DNA of 64,000 nucleotides from Arion vulgaris (GCA_020796225.1 CM036762.1:49764407-49828406); one strand, 5' to 3'; shown: positions 23,094 through 34,357, counted from the first letter of the stretch. Numbers and translations: made by a program. The notes: a model not told the origin generated them from the sequence alone.

Positions 23094-24400
23094 TTGCGAA
23101 TAATGCCCATACTCAAGATGGCAGAAGTAAGGACAGAGCAGATGTTATTATTGTGGTACAAACTCACTTATGTGAAATGGGTGAGTCTCGGGCACTGGAA
23201 GGAATAGTAAGTTAAGTCTGGACATGCCAGACAGTGTACTTTTCGTGGTAGAGATGACAAAATATAACAATCATGGGTACGATAAACAGGTGGTCTTGAG
23301 GATGTCTGCATCAGCAGAGTATGGAGCAAAAATGGGAAGGCCCAATGCGCAATGACGTCGATCGTATAACATAATCTAGCAATTAAGATTATCGAAACAC
23401 TATTAAAACAATATGAAAACAAACAAATGTGGTGTATGTTAGCTTTCCTATGTCATGTCACATTGTATAATATGGTGTTGTATTTCATCATCCTCAAATA
23501 GCTTGTCCTCAGCAGAACTTTGCCACCTCAACAGTCCTCGGGAATTTCTCTCTCTCATATTCCAGATGTCCCACCTCTGTAGCATGTGTTATTCTCAGAC
23601 TTCTCATACACAACAACAAATTTGTATATCAAATGTTCAACAATCCAAACACAGAGAAAACCTAAGTACTCTTGTATAACGTCATAAGAGATATCATTGA
23701 TCTCCAGCTGACCACGGCTTTCTGTAGACGTCGTTAGTTTTACGTATGCAAGTTTACGATGATCGGAATTATCTGTTTCATTCCATACTGTTTTTTGTTG
23801 TGCAAGTTTTATAACGCTACGTGTGTTTCTCTTGAAATGTATCACTAATGTACTAATTGTTATTTGTTAGTTATAGATAACGGATGTACTTAATAAAATC
23901 GATTAGAATCATTGATGACGTCAGCTACTAACGGTCTTTAGGTGGAAGTGAGGAAATGGAATCACAGCGATGATATCAACATTGACATTTGGTCACAGCT
24001 ATCACTGTCAAGTCCTCAAACAATATAAAACAACAGTATCGATTGTTTAAAGTGCTCAAACATTGCGATAAAATCACGGTGCCAGCGTTCGGTGTTTGAT
24101 CTGTGTATAGACAATTAGCACATTAATTTACCAAATAAAAGCTATATACACACAATTATCTATGCTATTTTAACTACGATAATATCAAACTTTTAAACAA
24201 ACTTTAACAAATGTAGGTTGGAGGGTGGGGGTGGGGAAGATATGAAAACTGATTAGAATTGACGTGTTTGAATTGAATTAGCAACGGAGCATTTACACAG
24301 TGTTTCTAATGACGATTCCAAATATTCAGCAATATTTTTTTAAATAGTCAGTGTAACAATTTTAATCAGTGAGACTGAAGAATGGACAATATGGAAATGT
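23094..24400. other. Intergenic, nothing recognised
   Basis: About 1.3 kb without a supported gene. Small open frames (23,168-23,422, 23,455-23,679, 23,555-23,845) have no known domain. No tandem repeat is visible. Confidence 0.45.
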
Positions 24401-24404
24401 GAAT

Positions 24405-24690
24405 GCTTTGACCTTGAGCTCGCACGTGTGTTGCCGGGGCTCTCAAGGGGAGCTAAGAATGGTAACACTGCGACCAACAAGGCATGTCGTAATAGGCGAC
24501 TGAGGTATGGGCCAAAGGAAGCTACCCTAGTAAATAAAAAGCGGTGCAGAAATTTGATGTGTTGGCCTACTTGTAGGCTCATAACTGGCACAACGTACAA
24601 TAGCTCTTAGGCTCAGATCACATACAAATCACGAGTGGTTAACAATTGGTCAATATGGAGCGTTCAAAGAAGAAGAAGGAAGAATCTTGA
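24405..24690 (+). repeat. Fragment of the repeat found (inverted) at 1-140
   Basis: The phrases AGGCGACTGAGGTATGGGCC and CTACCCTAGTAAATAAAA match, in reverse complement, the first ~75 bases of the window; upstream phrases (CAACACACG, GTTGGTCGCAGTG in reverse complement) also match. The fragment is followed by an AGAAGAAGAAGGAAG tail, which looks like a retroposon 3' end. Class not assigned. Confidence 0.6.
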
Positions 24691-24909
24691 GTTTATATTT
24701 AGCTGGCAGGAACTGAAGTTAGTCGAGTTCCTAATGTAATGCTAATGTAGGATTTAATAATGCTACATTCATTATTTCATTTCAATAACTTGTCAACAAT
24801 GCAAAGCAAATAATGATACAACCTTGAACAGAGTTCTAATTAATATATGGGATAAAGAAGTAATTTCAGGAGAATTGAGAATTAGCACTATTATCAAGTT
24901 ACCATAGAA

Positions 24910-25168
24910 GAGGGGTAACTTGAGAGGGGTTTAAGAAACTGCCAGAACTGGAGAGGGGTAACTTGAGAAGGGTTTAAGAAACTGCCAGAACTGGAGAGGG
25001 GTAACTTGAGAGAGGTTTAAGAAACTGCCAGAACTGGAGAGGTGTAACTTGAGAGGGTTTAGGAAACTGCCAGAACTGGAGAGGGTAACTTGAGAGGGTT
25101 TAAGAAACTGCCAGAACTGGAGAGGGGTAACTTGAGAGGGGTTTAAGAAACTGCCAGAACTGGAGAGG
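24910..25168. repeat. 43-bp tandem repeat inside a LINE, 6 copies
   Basis: Six copies of a ~42-43-bp unit containing GGTAACTTGAGAGGGG and CTGCCAGAACTGG. The unit corresponds to the LINE reverse transcriptase finger region, so the array grew within an existing LINE copy. Confidence 0.93.
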
Positions 25169-25189
25169 AATAATCCTGTTATCATTACA

Positions 25190-25395
25190 AGTAACATATT
25201 TAGTAGAGTGACTCTTCAAAGAATAAAAACAGCATTGGATGACACAATTTGGATTACAAGTAACATATTTAGTAGAGTGACTCTTCAAAGAATAAAAACA
25301 GCATTGCATGACACAATTTGGATTACAAGTAACATATTTAGTAGAGTGACTCTTCAAAGAATAAAAACAAACAGCATTGGATGACACAATTTGGA
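25190..25395. repeat. 69-bp tandem repeat inside a LINE, 3 copies
   Basis: Three copies of a ~69-bp unit containing ACATATTTAGTAGAGTGACT, encoding the RVTLQRIKTALDD part of the LINE reverse transcriptase. Confidence 0.93.
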
Positions 25396-25608
25396 AAAAA
25401 CAAGCAGGTTTTAAGAAAGGAAAATGATACATAGATCATATTTTTACATTACGCCAAATAGTTGAACATAGCAATGAATGGAAGACTTCTATATATATAT
25501 ATATATACGGTGTTTGTTGACTTTGAAAATGCATTTGATAACTTGCAAGGGGAATGTCTATGGAATATAAAACAAAACTAGTTAGTGTAATTAACGTATT
25601 ATATGCAG

Positions 25609-25760
25609 ACTTTCAGTGTCAGGTAGTTTGAAATAGCCATCTGACAGAGTGCTTCAATCTTAAAACAGGAGCTACACTATACAGACTTTCAGTGTCAGGT
25701 AGTTTGAAATAGCCATCTGACAGAGTGCTTCAATGTTAAAACAGCAGCTACACAATGATT
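25609..25760. repeat. ~76-bp direct duplication inside a LINE
   Basis: The phrase CAGACTTTCAGTGTCAGGTA and its following ~55 bases occur twice with three or four differences, again within the LINE B reverse transcriptase. Confidence 0.9.
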
Positions 25761-26279
25761 TATTTTTTCGCTATTCTTCTTTAAATTTGCCATACACTGA
25801 CTGATGAGAGAGACCATAAAGGATAACATCAAAGGCATTTGATGGACACTTATCTCAGTAATGAAAGATGCGGATTATGCAGACAATATTTTACTTTTCG
25901 ACAAGTCGATAGGAAGATGTACAATCGACATAAACTTTCCAAAATTGCTCAAACAATAGGACTCAAAACTAATATTGCAAAAACAAAAGTAATGAGGAAT
26001 AAACACAAATCAGAAAACGCAATTATGTTTACAAAATGAAATCATAGAGAAAGTTCGAGATTGTATATGGCTAGGACAAATAGTATCGCAGGTTGGTGAG
26101 TCGGAAGAGGACATCATTAGAAAGCCAGTCAAACTTTCGCTAAGCTTAACAAAATCTGGAATGCCAAAGGATTAAATCTTACAACAAAATTAAAAATATA
26201 TAGAAGCACTGTCCTGTGAGTGTTATTATACAGTATTGAGTGCTGGAAAATTACCCAAAACATCATATACACGCTGTGA

Positions 26280-26565
26280 GCATTTTAAAATAAATGTTTA
26301 TGAAAAATCCCGTGAATACTAAGGCCAACTCAATAGCAGAAGTAGAGCTTCTAAGACGAACATATTTTGCATCGCTGGAGACCATCACTAAGCGGCGAAG
26401 ATGGTGGCGGATTGGTGATGAATGGCGTATGGCGGTGGGGACATTGACTAGATTAGTTTTCCGAAGGGCAGCGCACAGGAAAAGAATGCCATCACATCCA
26501 AAAGGAAACACGAAACAAGCAGAACTGTGGAAAGAAGGGGTTAAACATACCCAATTTAGATAACA
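26280..26565 (+). mobile_element. LINE C-terminal remnant
   Basis: Open part 26,294-26,563 includes AEVELLRRTYFASLETITKRRRWWRIGD-like sequence with the RRWWRIG motif of LINE C-termini, continuing the copy upstream. It ends before the (AT)n at 26,579. Broken and non-functional. Confidence 0.55.
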
Positions 26566-26573
26566 ATGTGCTG

Positions 26574-26574
<1 letters not shown>

Positions 26575-26637
<63 letters not shown>
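26575..26637. repeat. (AT)n microsatellite
   Basis: About 30 AT dinucleotides at the junction between two LINE remnants of opposite orientation. Confidence 0.97.
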
Positions 26638-26639
<2 letters not shown>

Positions 26640-26654
26640 TCTCGTACCGTTATA

Positions 26655-27080
26655 AGTTGCATTGAATTTGAAAGTAATTTTTCCATACCGCTTTATCCTT
26701 GGCAACACGCTTAATGTCTTCTATGGAATTGTCCGATATTTCTCGTCTGTCTAGCGCAGCAAAGTTCTCTTCAGTGTATCCGTGGGATGTTCTTTCCTTC
26801 TTGAATTGCTTGCCTCCCACTTCAATGTCTGCTATGTTAGTCTTTGATCATTTATTTCCAAGGTTCGTCTAACATATATATCTCCATCTTCTCTTTCTTA
26901 TAACATATGATACTAGTGGATAACCAGACATTTCTATGACTTCATCACTTCTTCTGAATTCATTCGTTTCATTTTATGTTCATTATTTTTCGCAGAAATT
27001 TATTTTCAAATTCATTTAACTTATTTATATATCTTCAGTCATATTCCAACTCTCCCTTGCATATGTTGAGATTATATATG
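26655..27080 (-). mobile_element. LINE family B 3' fragment, minus strand
   Basis: On the minus strand this reads ISTYARESWNMTEDI (27,060-27,020), a frame-broken middle, and ISDNSIEDIKRVAKDKAVW plus NYFQ near 26,680, matching the tail of the family B copy at 16.1-16.55 kb (LTYASESWKMTKDI, MEEIERVSQDREVWRNYLQ). Several stops. Its 5' boundary coincides with the start of the 24-bp tandem repeat. Confidence 0.8.
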
Positions 27081-27312
27081 TTAGATATGTTGAGATTATA
27101 TATGTTAGATATGTTGAGATTATATATGTTAGATATGTTGAGATTATATTTGTTAGATATGTTGAGATTCTATATGTTAGATATGTTGAGATTATATATG
27201 TTAGATATGTTGAGATTATATATGTTAGATATGTTGAGATTATATATGTTAGATATGTTGAGATTATATATGTTAGATATTCTAGGATTATATATGTTAG
27301 ATATGCTAGGCC
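27063..27312. repeat. 24-bp tandem repeat, ~10 copies
   Basis: Copies of a 24-bp unit (TTGAGATTATATATGTTAGA plus TATG). The first unit overlaps the end of the minus-strand LINE fragment (its ATATGTTGAGAT), so the array seems to have started from that boundary. Open frames on both strands are by-products. Confidence 0.94.
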
Positions 27313-27318
27313 CATGTG

Positions 27319-30300
27319 TCTTCTCTGTGTAAGATTGTGTTATTGTGTTCATGGTGCATTACCTCTGTAAGATTACGTTATTGTGTTCATAGTATTATCT
27401 GCGTAAGATTGTATTATTATGTTCATGGTGTATTACCTCTGTAGGATTATGTTATTGTGTTCATAGTATTATCTCTGTAACATTGCGTTATTGTGTTCAT
27501 GGTGTATTATCTCTGTAACATTGCATTATTGTGTTCATGGTGTATTATCTCTGTAACATTGCATTATTGTGTTCATGGTGTATTATCTCTGTAACATTGC
27601 GTTATTGTGTTCATGGTGTATTATCTCTGTAACATTGCATTATTGTGTTCATGGTGTATTATCTCTGTAACATTGCATTATTGTGTTCATGGTGTATTAT
27701 CTCTGTAACATTGCATTATTGTGTTCATAGTATTATCTCTGTAACATTGCATTATTGTGTTCATAGTATTATCTCTGTAACATTGCATTATTGTGTTCAT
27801 GGTGTATTATCTCTGTAACATTGCGTTATTGTGTTCATGGTGTATTATCTCTGTAACATTGCATTATTGTGTTCATAGTATTATCTCTGTAACATTGCGT
27901 TATTGTGTTCATGGTGTATTATCTCTGTAACATTGCGTTATTGTGTTCATAGTATTATCTCTGTAACATTGCATTATTGTGTTCATAGTATTATCTCTGT
28001 AACATTGCATTATTGTGTTCATAGTATTATCTCTGTAACATTGCATTATTGTGTTCATAGTATTATCTCTGTAACATTGCATTATTGTGTTCATAGTATT
28101 ATCTCTGTAACATTGCATTATTGTGTTCATAGTATTATCTCTGTAACATTGCATTATTGTGTTCATAGTATTATCTCTGTAACATTGCATTATTGTGTTC
28201 ATGGTGTATTATCTCTGTAAGATTACGTTATTGTGTTCATGGTGTATTATCTCTGTAAGATTACATTATTGTGTTCATGCTGTATTATCTCTGTAAGATT
28301 ACGTTATTGTGTTCATGGTGTATTATCTCTGTAAGATTACGTTATTGTGTTCATGGTGTATTATCTCTGTAACATTACGTTATTGTGTTCATGGTGTATT
28401 ATCTCTGTAACATTGCATTATTGTGTTCATGCTGTATTATCTCTGTAACATTACGTTATTGTGTTCATGGTGTATTATCTCTGTAACATTGCGTTATTGT
28501 GTTCATGGTGTATTATCTCTGTAACATTGCGTTATTGTGTTCATGGTGTATTATCTCTGTAACATTGCGTTATTGTGTTCATGGTGTATTATCTCTGTAA
28601 GATTATGTTATTGTGTTCATGGTGTATTATCTCTGTAAGATTATGTTATTGTGTTCATGGTGTATTATCTCTGTAACATTGCATTATTGTGTTCATGGTG
28701 TATTATCTCTGTAACATTGCGTTATTGTGTTCATGGTGTATTATCTCTGTAACATTGCATTATTGTGTTCATGGTGTATTATCTCTGTAACATTGCGTTA
28801 TTGTGTTCATGGTGTATTATCTCTGTAACATTGCGTTATTGTGTTCATGGTGTATTATCTCTGTAACATTGCATTATTGTGTTCATGGTGTATTATCTCT
28901 GTAACATTGCGTTATTGTGTTCATGGTGTATTATCTCTGTAACATTGCATTATTGTGTTCATGGTGTATTATCTCTGTAACATTGCATTATTGTGTTCAT
29001 GGTGTATTATCTCTGTAACATTGCGTTATTGTGTTCATGGTGTATTATCTCTGTAACATTGCATTATTGTGTTCATGGTGTATTATCTCTGTAACATTGC
29101 GTTATTGTGTTCATGGTGTATTATCTCTGTAAGATTACGTTATTGTGTTCATGGTGTATTATCTCTGTAACATTGCGTTATTGTGTTCATGGTGTATTAT
29201 CTCTGTAACATTGCATTATTGTGTTCATGGTGTATTATCTCTGTAACATTGCATTATTGTGTTCATGGTGTATTATCTCTGTAACATTGCATTATTGTGT
29301 TCATGGTGTATTATCTCTGTAACATTGCGTTATTGTGTTCATGGTGTATTATCTCTGTAACATTGCGTTATTGTGTTCATGGTGTATTATCTCTGTAAGA
29401 TTACGTTATTGTGTTCATGGTGTATTATCTCTGTAAGATTACGTTATTGTGTTCATGGTGTATTATCTCTGTAACATTGCATTATTGTGTTCATGGTGTA
29501 TTATCTCTGTAACATTGCATTATTGTGTTCATGGTGTATTATCTCTGTAACATTGCATTATTGTGTTCATGGTGTATTATCTCTGTAACATTGCATTATT
29601 GTGTTCATGGTGTATTATCTCTGTAACATTGCATTATTGTGTTCATGGTGTATTATCTCTGTAACATTGCATTATTGTGTTCATGGTGTATTATCTCTGT
29701 AACATTGCATTATTGTGTTCATGGTGTATTATCTCTGTAACATTGCATTATTGTGTTCATGGTGTATTATCTCTGTAACATTGCGTTATTGTGTTCATGG
29801 TGTATTATCTCTGTAACATTGCATTATTGTGTTCATGGTGTATTATCTCTGTAACATTACGTTATTGTGTTCATAGTATTATCTCTGTAACATTGCGTTA
29901 TTGTGTTCATGGTGTATTATCTCTGTAACATTGCATTATTGTGTTCATGGTGTATTATCTCTGTAACATTGCATTATTGTGTTCATGGTGTATTATCTCT
30001 GTAACATTACGTTATTGTGTTCATGGTGTATTATCTCTGTAAGATTATGTTATTGTGTTCATGGTGTATTATCTCTGTAACATTGCGTTATTGTGTTCAT
30101 GGTGTATTATCTCTGTAACATTGCGTTATTGTGTTCATGGTGTATTATCTCTGTAACATTGCATTATTGTGTTCATGGTGTATTATCTCTGTAACATTGC
30201 ATTATTGTGTTCATGGTGTATTATCTCTGTAACATTGCATTATTGTGTTCATGGTGTATTATCTCTGTAAGATTACGTTATTGTGTTCATGGTGTATTAT

Positions 30301-30762
30301 CTCTGTAACATTGCGTTATTGTGTTCATGGTGTATTATCTCTGTAACATTGCGTTATTGTGTTCATGGTGTATTATCTCTGTAACATTGCGTTATTGTGT
30401 TCATGGTGTATTATCTCTGTAAGATTGCGTTATTGTGTTCATGGTGTATTATCTCTGTAACATTGCGTTATTGTGTTCATGGTGTATTATCTCTGTAACA
30501 TTGCATTATTGTGTTCATGGTGTATTATCTCTGTAACATTACGTTATTGTGTTCATGGTGTATTATCTCTGTAACATTGCATTATTGTGTTCATGCTGTA
30601 TTATCTCTGTAACATTGCATTATTGTGTTCATGCTGTATTATCTCTGTAACATTGCGTTATTGTGTTCATGGTGTATTATCTCTGTAACATTGCATTATT
30701 GTGTTCATGGTGTATTATCTCTGTAAGATTACATTATTGTGTTCATGGTGTATTATCTCGGT
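27319..30762. repeat. 36/38-bp minisatellite, ~91 copies
   Basis: A 3.4-kb array of a unit containing TATTATCTCTGTAA, then (C/G)ATT, a variable pair, and TTATTGTGTTCAT. Most units are 38 bp (GGTGTATT); a 36-bp form (AGTATT) forms an uninterrupted run around 27,950-28,200. The variable pair is nearly always CG, CA or TG. Lengths are very regular otherwise. Open frames with a 12-residue period (27,903-28,220 on both strands) exist only where the 36-bp form dominates. Confidence 0.97.
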
Positions 30763-31330
30763 GCTCAAGTTTTAAAAAACACAAACTAATTTGTGGAGAA
30801 AACAAACTGTATATGTGCGGGCGAAGTATTGAAATCAAAACATTTAATCGATCAGAGTGACACGTGCACGAGAGCTGCCTAATATAAACCAAAACTGTTG
30901 GTGGTTAGACATTTTCTGACATCGCAGTCTGCGTGACTTCAGCTGTTAAAATCTCTGATTGGTTTCATGCACACCACAAAGCTCTGTTTTCTGAATCTAT
31001 AACAGACGTGATATACAACAGCTAGAGATGATAAATATATGATTCTAGTTTCTCCATTACAGCCTGTGTTATATTAAATGTTTAAAAAAAAGGAAACAAT
31101 TATTATTTAGAATTTTCATAATTTCTGACAATGACATAAAACAGCCGTAGCTACTATTAAGAATTGACAAAGTTTTAAATATAAATTTATATAATAACTA
31201 ATCAAAGAAGATAGAACATTAGAAAACAATATTGTGGTCTCTATTTCATTGTAGAATAGGGAGCCTTGAAATACTTAAAGTATTATCTAGTATTTTTCTG
31301 TGAAATTGTGTTTCACAACTTCGAACAGAC
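30763..31330 (+). promoter_or_regulatory. Conserved upstream block of receptor 3
   Basis: This ~560-bp region is closely matched by 40,600-41,064 plus 46,154-46,290 (receptor 4), and less closely by 51,120-52,250 (receptor 5) and 60,800-61,380 (receptor 6). Shared phrases include GAAGTATTGAAATCAAA, GACATTTTCTGACATCGCAG, GACTTCAGCTGTT, GGTTTCATGCACACC and, nearer the gene, AGGGAGCCTTGAAATACTT. It is inherited by segmental duplication and probably contains the receptor promoter and 5' untranslated region. No experimentally defined element can be named. Confidence 0.6.
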
Positions 31331-32263
31331 ATGAATACAAGTGAACCAGATTTGAAGAATTGCTTATTTCCAATGTGGATAAATATCCTAAACGTCATTT
31401 TCGGAATTATCATAATTTTCGAGAATGTTCTGATGATATTTATAATCGTACGAACACCAAGACTTCACAACATAGAAAACATCTTCGTAACATCTTTAGC
31501 TGTGTCAGATTTGATTGTTGGAATCGCTGCTTTTTTGATCGGCCTTTTATTCTTTACATGGATCACTTATGACTGGTTATTTACATATGTGATTTTTGTA
31601 TTGGATACATGTAATGTAGGAATGATGCTTTGCTGTTATATTCACATGGCATTGATTGCTATTGAGCGTTATGTTTACATCGCTTACCCTTACTTTCATT
31701 CCAGACATGTCACTGAAAAGTTTGTCATGAAATGTGTAGTCGTTGTTTGGATTCTAATCATACTATTTATAACTATACCATCAGTTCTGGAAGGCAAAGA
31801 GTATTATTGTCTATTCAATAACACATTGTTGGATAATTTTGTACATTTTAACAGTGCGATGTCTCTACTACTCCTTGTGGCAACGTCTTTAGCATATTTC
31901 AAAATAGCAGCTTTGTCAATGAAACATCGACGATCAATTGTCGCACTCAGTATCTCTGTATCGAACTCGGGATCTTCAAACAATTCAGACAACATCAGAA
32001 TAAACAAGGAAAACTGGATTCATATAATAAAAACAGTTCGATTTTTTCTAGTAATGACTGGTTCATTAGCTATAATGACAGTTCCTGCAATATTCTGCAT
32101 TTTGAGTAAAACGTTTAATACTGTTCATAATGAAAATGTCTTTTACACATTTACATTTATTCCCACCATTCACTCTGGAGTCAATTTCTTTATTAACATG
32201 TTCATGAACACTGATTTCAAACTTGCTGTCAAAAAACTATTTCGTTTCGACGTTTTCAAATAA
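31331..32263 (+). CDS. Class A GPCR, chemoreceptor-like (receptor 3, intact)
   Basis: A 310-residue single-exon receptor and the best-preserved member here. TM segments lie roughly at 17-42, 52-77, 88-111, 134-156, 172-194, 235-259 and 270-291. Landmarks: MNTS sequon, N32 (TM1), D60 (TM2), C94 and C160 (extracellular disulfide), ERY 112-114, W140, P252 within MTVP, HSGVNFFIN 281-289, helix-8 DFKLAVKKLF. The third intracellular loop has the basic KHRRSI and a serine/asparagine-rich SNSGSSNNSD, plausible for regulation by phosphorylation. CWxP and NPxxY are both replaced. It follows the conserved upstream block and is followed directly by a LINE tail turned into a 62-bp array. Ligand unknown; chemosensory role is inferred from family expansion. 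Confidence 0.94.
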   Translation: MNTSEPDLKNCLFPMWINILNVIFGIIIIFENVLMIFIIVRTPRLHNIENIFVTSLAVSDLIVGIAAFLIGLLFFTWITYDWLFTYVIFVLDTCNVGMMLCCYIHMALIAIERYVYIAYPYFHSRHVTEKFVMKCVVVVWILIILFITIPSVLEGKEYYCLFNNTLLDNFVHFNSAMSLLLLVATSLAYFKIAALSMKHRRSIVALSISVSNSGSSNNSDNIRINKENWIHIIKTVRFFLVMTGSLAIMTVPAIFCILSKTFNTVHNENVFYTFTFIPTIHSGVNFFINMFMNTDFKLAVKKLFRFDVFK

Positions 32264-32279
32264 ATTTTACTAATGTCTT

Positions 32280-32480
32280 TTTACGGTAAAGAAAGGCATG
32301 GCGCCTGGAGTGCGAGGCAGGGGACAACCAAGACGAAGTTGCAGCAAGACTTTTCAAAGAAACGTTGAAAATGACGCTGGAAGATGCGAGAGAACCTGCT
32401 AGATACAGGCAGATTTTCAGGAGGGCTGACATGAAAGCGAAGTTTCGTAAGGGACATACTACTACTTGACTAGATGGTTC
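32280..32480 (+). mobile_element. LINE 3' ORF remnant (family C)
   Basis: Reads GVRGRGQPRRS, then after a frame change LFKETLKMTLEDAREPARYR and IFRRADMKAKFRKGHTTT before a stop. This is a typical C-terminal end of a LINE-type reverse transcriptase ORF. Related remnants lie at 50,715-50,915 (RRRTIQQWLQDITEI, NMTLEEARELDRNRA) and 60,240-60,420. Its last 62 bp were then amplified in tandem. Confidence 0.65.
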
Positions 32481-33351
32481 AGGAGGGCTGACATGAAAGC
32501 GAAGTTTCGTAAGGGACATACTACTACTTGACTAGATGGTTCAGGAGGGCTGACATGAAAGCGAAGTTTCGTAAGGGACATACTACTACTTGACTAGATG
32601 GTTCAGGAGGGCTGACATGAAAGCGAAGTTTCGTAAGGGACATACTACTACTTGACTAGATGGTTCAGGAGGGCTGACATGAAAGCGAAGTTTCGTAAGG
32701 GACATACTACTACTTGACTAGATGGTTCAGGAGGGCTGACATGAAAGCGAAGTTTCGTAAGGGACATACTACTACTTGACTAGATGGTTCAGGAGGGCTG
32801 ACATGAAAGCGAAGTTCAGTAAAGGGACATACTACAACTTGACTAGATGGTTCAGGAGGGCTGACATGAAAGCGAAGTTTCGTAAGGGACATACTACTAC
32901 TTGACTAGATGGTTCAGGAGGGCTGACATGAAAGCGAAGTTTCGTAAGGGACATACTACTACTTGACTAGATGGTTCAGGAGGGCTGACATGAAAGCGAA
33001 GTTTCGTAAGGGACATACTACAACTTGACTAGATGGTTCAGGAGGGCTGACATGAAAGCGAAGTTTCGTAAGGGACATACTACTACTTGACTAGATGGTT
33101 CAGGAGGGCTGACATGAAAGCGAAGTTTCGTAAGGGACATACTACTACTTGACTAGATGGTTCAGGAGGGCTGACATGAAAGCGAAGTTTCGTAAGGGAC
33201 ATACTACTACTTGACTAGATGGTTCAGGAGGGCTGACATGAAAGCGAAGTTTCGTAAGGGACATACTACTACTTGACTAGATGGTTCAGGAGGGCTGACA
33301 TGAAAGCGAAGTTTCGTAAGGGACATACTACTACTTGACTAGATGGTTCAG
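32419..33351. repeat. 62-bp minisatellite derived from a LINE 3' end, 15 copies
   Basis: Fifteen units of exactly 62 bp starting AGGAGGGCTGACATGAAAGC and ending TGACTAGATGGTTC. Only a few units differ (one near 32,815 and one near 33,010). Unit one is continuous with the upstream LINE ORF (FRRADMKAKFRKGH), so the origin of the array is visible. Confidence 0.96.
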
Positions 33352-33598
33352 AGTCACATTTTGTTGACCTATTATCCTCCCAATTTGTTTCAATTGCTGT
33401 CACGTGATTGTGCATGTTCTTATAAAAGTAAACAACTGTGATCTTCAGTTCGATAATAACCAAGATTTTCCCAATCAATTTTCACTATTCTGCAGTTGTA
33501 GACAATACACGTGTGTTCTTTTAACTAATAAATATTACATAACATAACATATTATGTAACATAATATTACACACGTTAATAGACTCCAGTTAACATGT
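33352..33598. other. 3' flank of receptor 3 unit
   Basis: AT-rich sequence matching 47,220-47,420 downstream of receptor 4 (shared CACGTGATTG-like and GTAGACAATACACGTGTGTT-like phrases), so it belongs to the duplicated unit. No gene. Confidence 0.6.
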
Positions 33599-34357
33599 AC
33601 TGAATACAATATGAGATAAAATCGACGAACTGAAGTAATGACATTCGCTAGAGAGGAAAACGCTATCAATATCTCCATCGACAATCGCCCATTAAGACAA
33701 TTCAAAGACTACATATTTAGGGTGCATTTATTCTGTAAATAGAAGAATAACTAATGAAATGCAACAAAGAATAACTAATGAAATGCAACAAAGAATAACT
33801 AATGAAATTCAACACAGATGCAACAAAGCAAATCAAATCATAGGACAAATGGTGCCAATTTTAAAATGCAAACATGTCACCATGAGCACAAAAAGAGCAA
33901 TGTTCAACATGATCTTCTCCCACATTATGTTACCAGTGGCAAACCTGGACGCTGACAACAAATGATAGAAGAAAACCAGTCATGACAGAGATGAAGTGTC
34001 TACGCAGAATGCTGGGGGTAACAAGAAGAAAGCGGTTGAGAAATGAAGACATCAGGGAAAAAGTGGGTAAACCATCAGTAGTGAACTTCATCAAGAAACA
34101 ACAAATTAAATGGTTCGGCCACATAAGCAGATTACCAACACACAGCGCACCTTAAAAAGAGATATTGCTTCGATACAATGGATACAAAGCAAAAGGCCAG
34201 CCACGAAAAGATGGAGCTCAGAGATAATAGAGGCGACGAAAGACACTATTTATATTTATGTAGCGCACACAAGGGCTCGTTCCAGAAATCTCTTCTTATC
34301 CTGACGCTGTGAGGAAAAACAAGATTGAAGGAAAGAAAGAAAGAAGACATAACATGT
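33591..34357 (+). mobile_element. 5'-truncated LINE insertion with 8-bp TSD
   Basis: The 751-bp segment 33,599-34,349 is flanked by TAACATGT (33,591-33,598 and 34,350-34,357). The matching flank of receptor 4 (near 47,410-47,440) lacks it and has the single sequence TTAACATGTGATACTC, which confirms the insertion. It reads RT C-terminal pieces (an ITNEMQQ stretch, CLRRMLGVTRRKRLRNEDI, QIKWFGHISRLP) with frame breaks, and ends in a GAAAGAAAGAAAG tail. A ~23-bp unit (AAGAATAACTAATGAAATGC) is tandemly repeated three times at 33,742-33,810. Confidence 0.85.

Larger units (their letters stand above)
24815..26280 (+). mobile_element. LINE family B remnant with internal tandem amplifications
   Basis: Degenerate copy of the LINE at 14.7-16.6 kb. 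Readable pieces in order: a LRISTIIKLP phrase, the finger motif around ARTGE, RVTLQRIKTALDDTIWKKQ, IFTLRQIVEHSNEWKTS, FVDFENAFDNLQ, a DFQCQVV block, YADNILLFDKS (palm), and LTTKLKIYRSTVL (thumb). Every part is broken by stops or frame changes. Three tandem duplications lie inside it (24,910-25,168; 25,190-25,395; 25,609-25,760), and a short (AT)n interrupts the palm at 25,491-25,507. Confidence 0.82.

Noticed and set aside
22737..23167. Three overlapping minus-strand open frames of 103-134 codons
   Set aside because: They are the three frames of the 53-bp tandem repeat read with a period of 53 residues; not genes.
27903..28220. Open frames on both strands with a 12-residue period
   Set aside because: They exist only where 36-bp units predominate and end when 38-bp units resume.
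27319..30762. CRISPR-like array
   Set aside because: The units are head-to-tail without unique spacers, in an evidently animal genome; it is a minisatellite.
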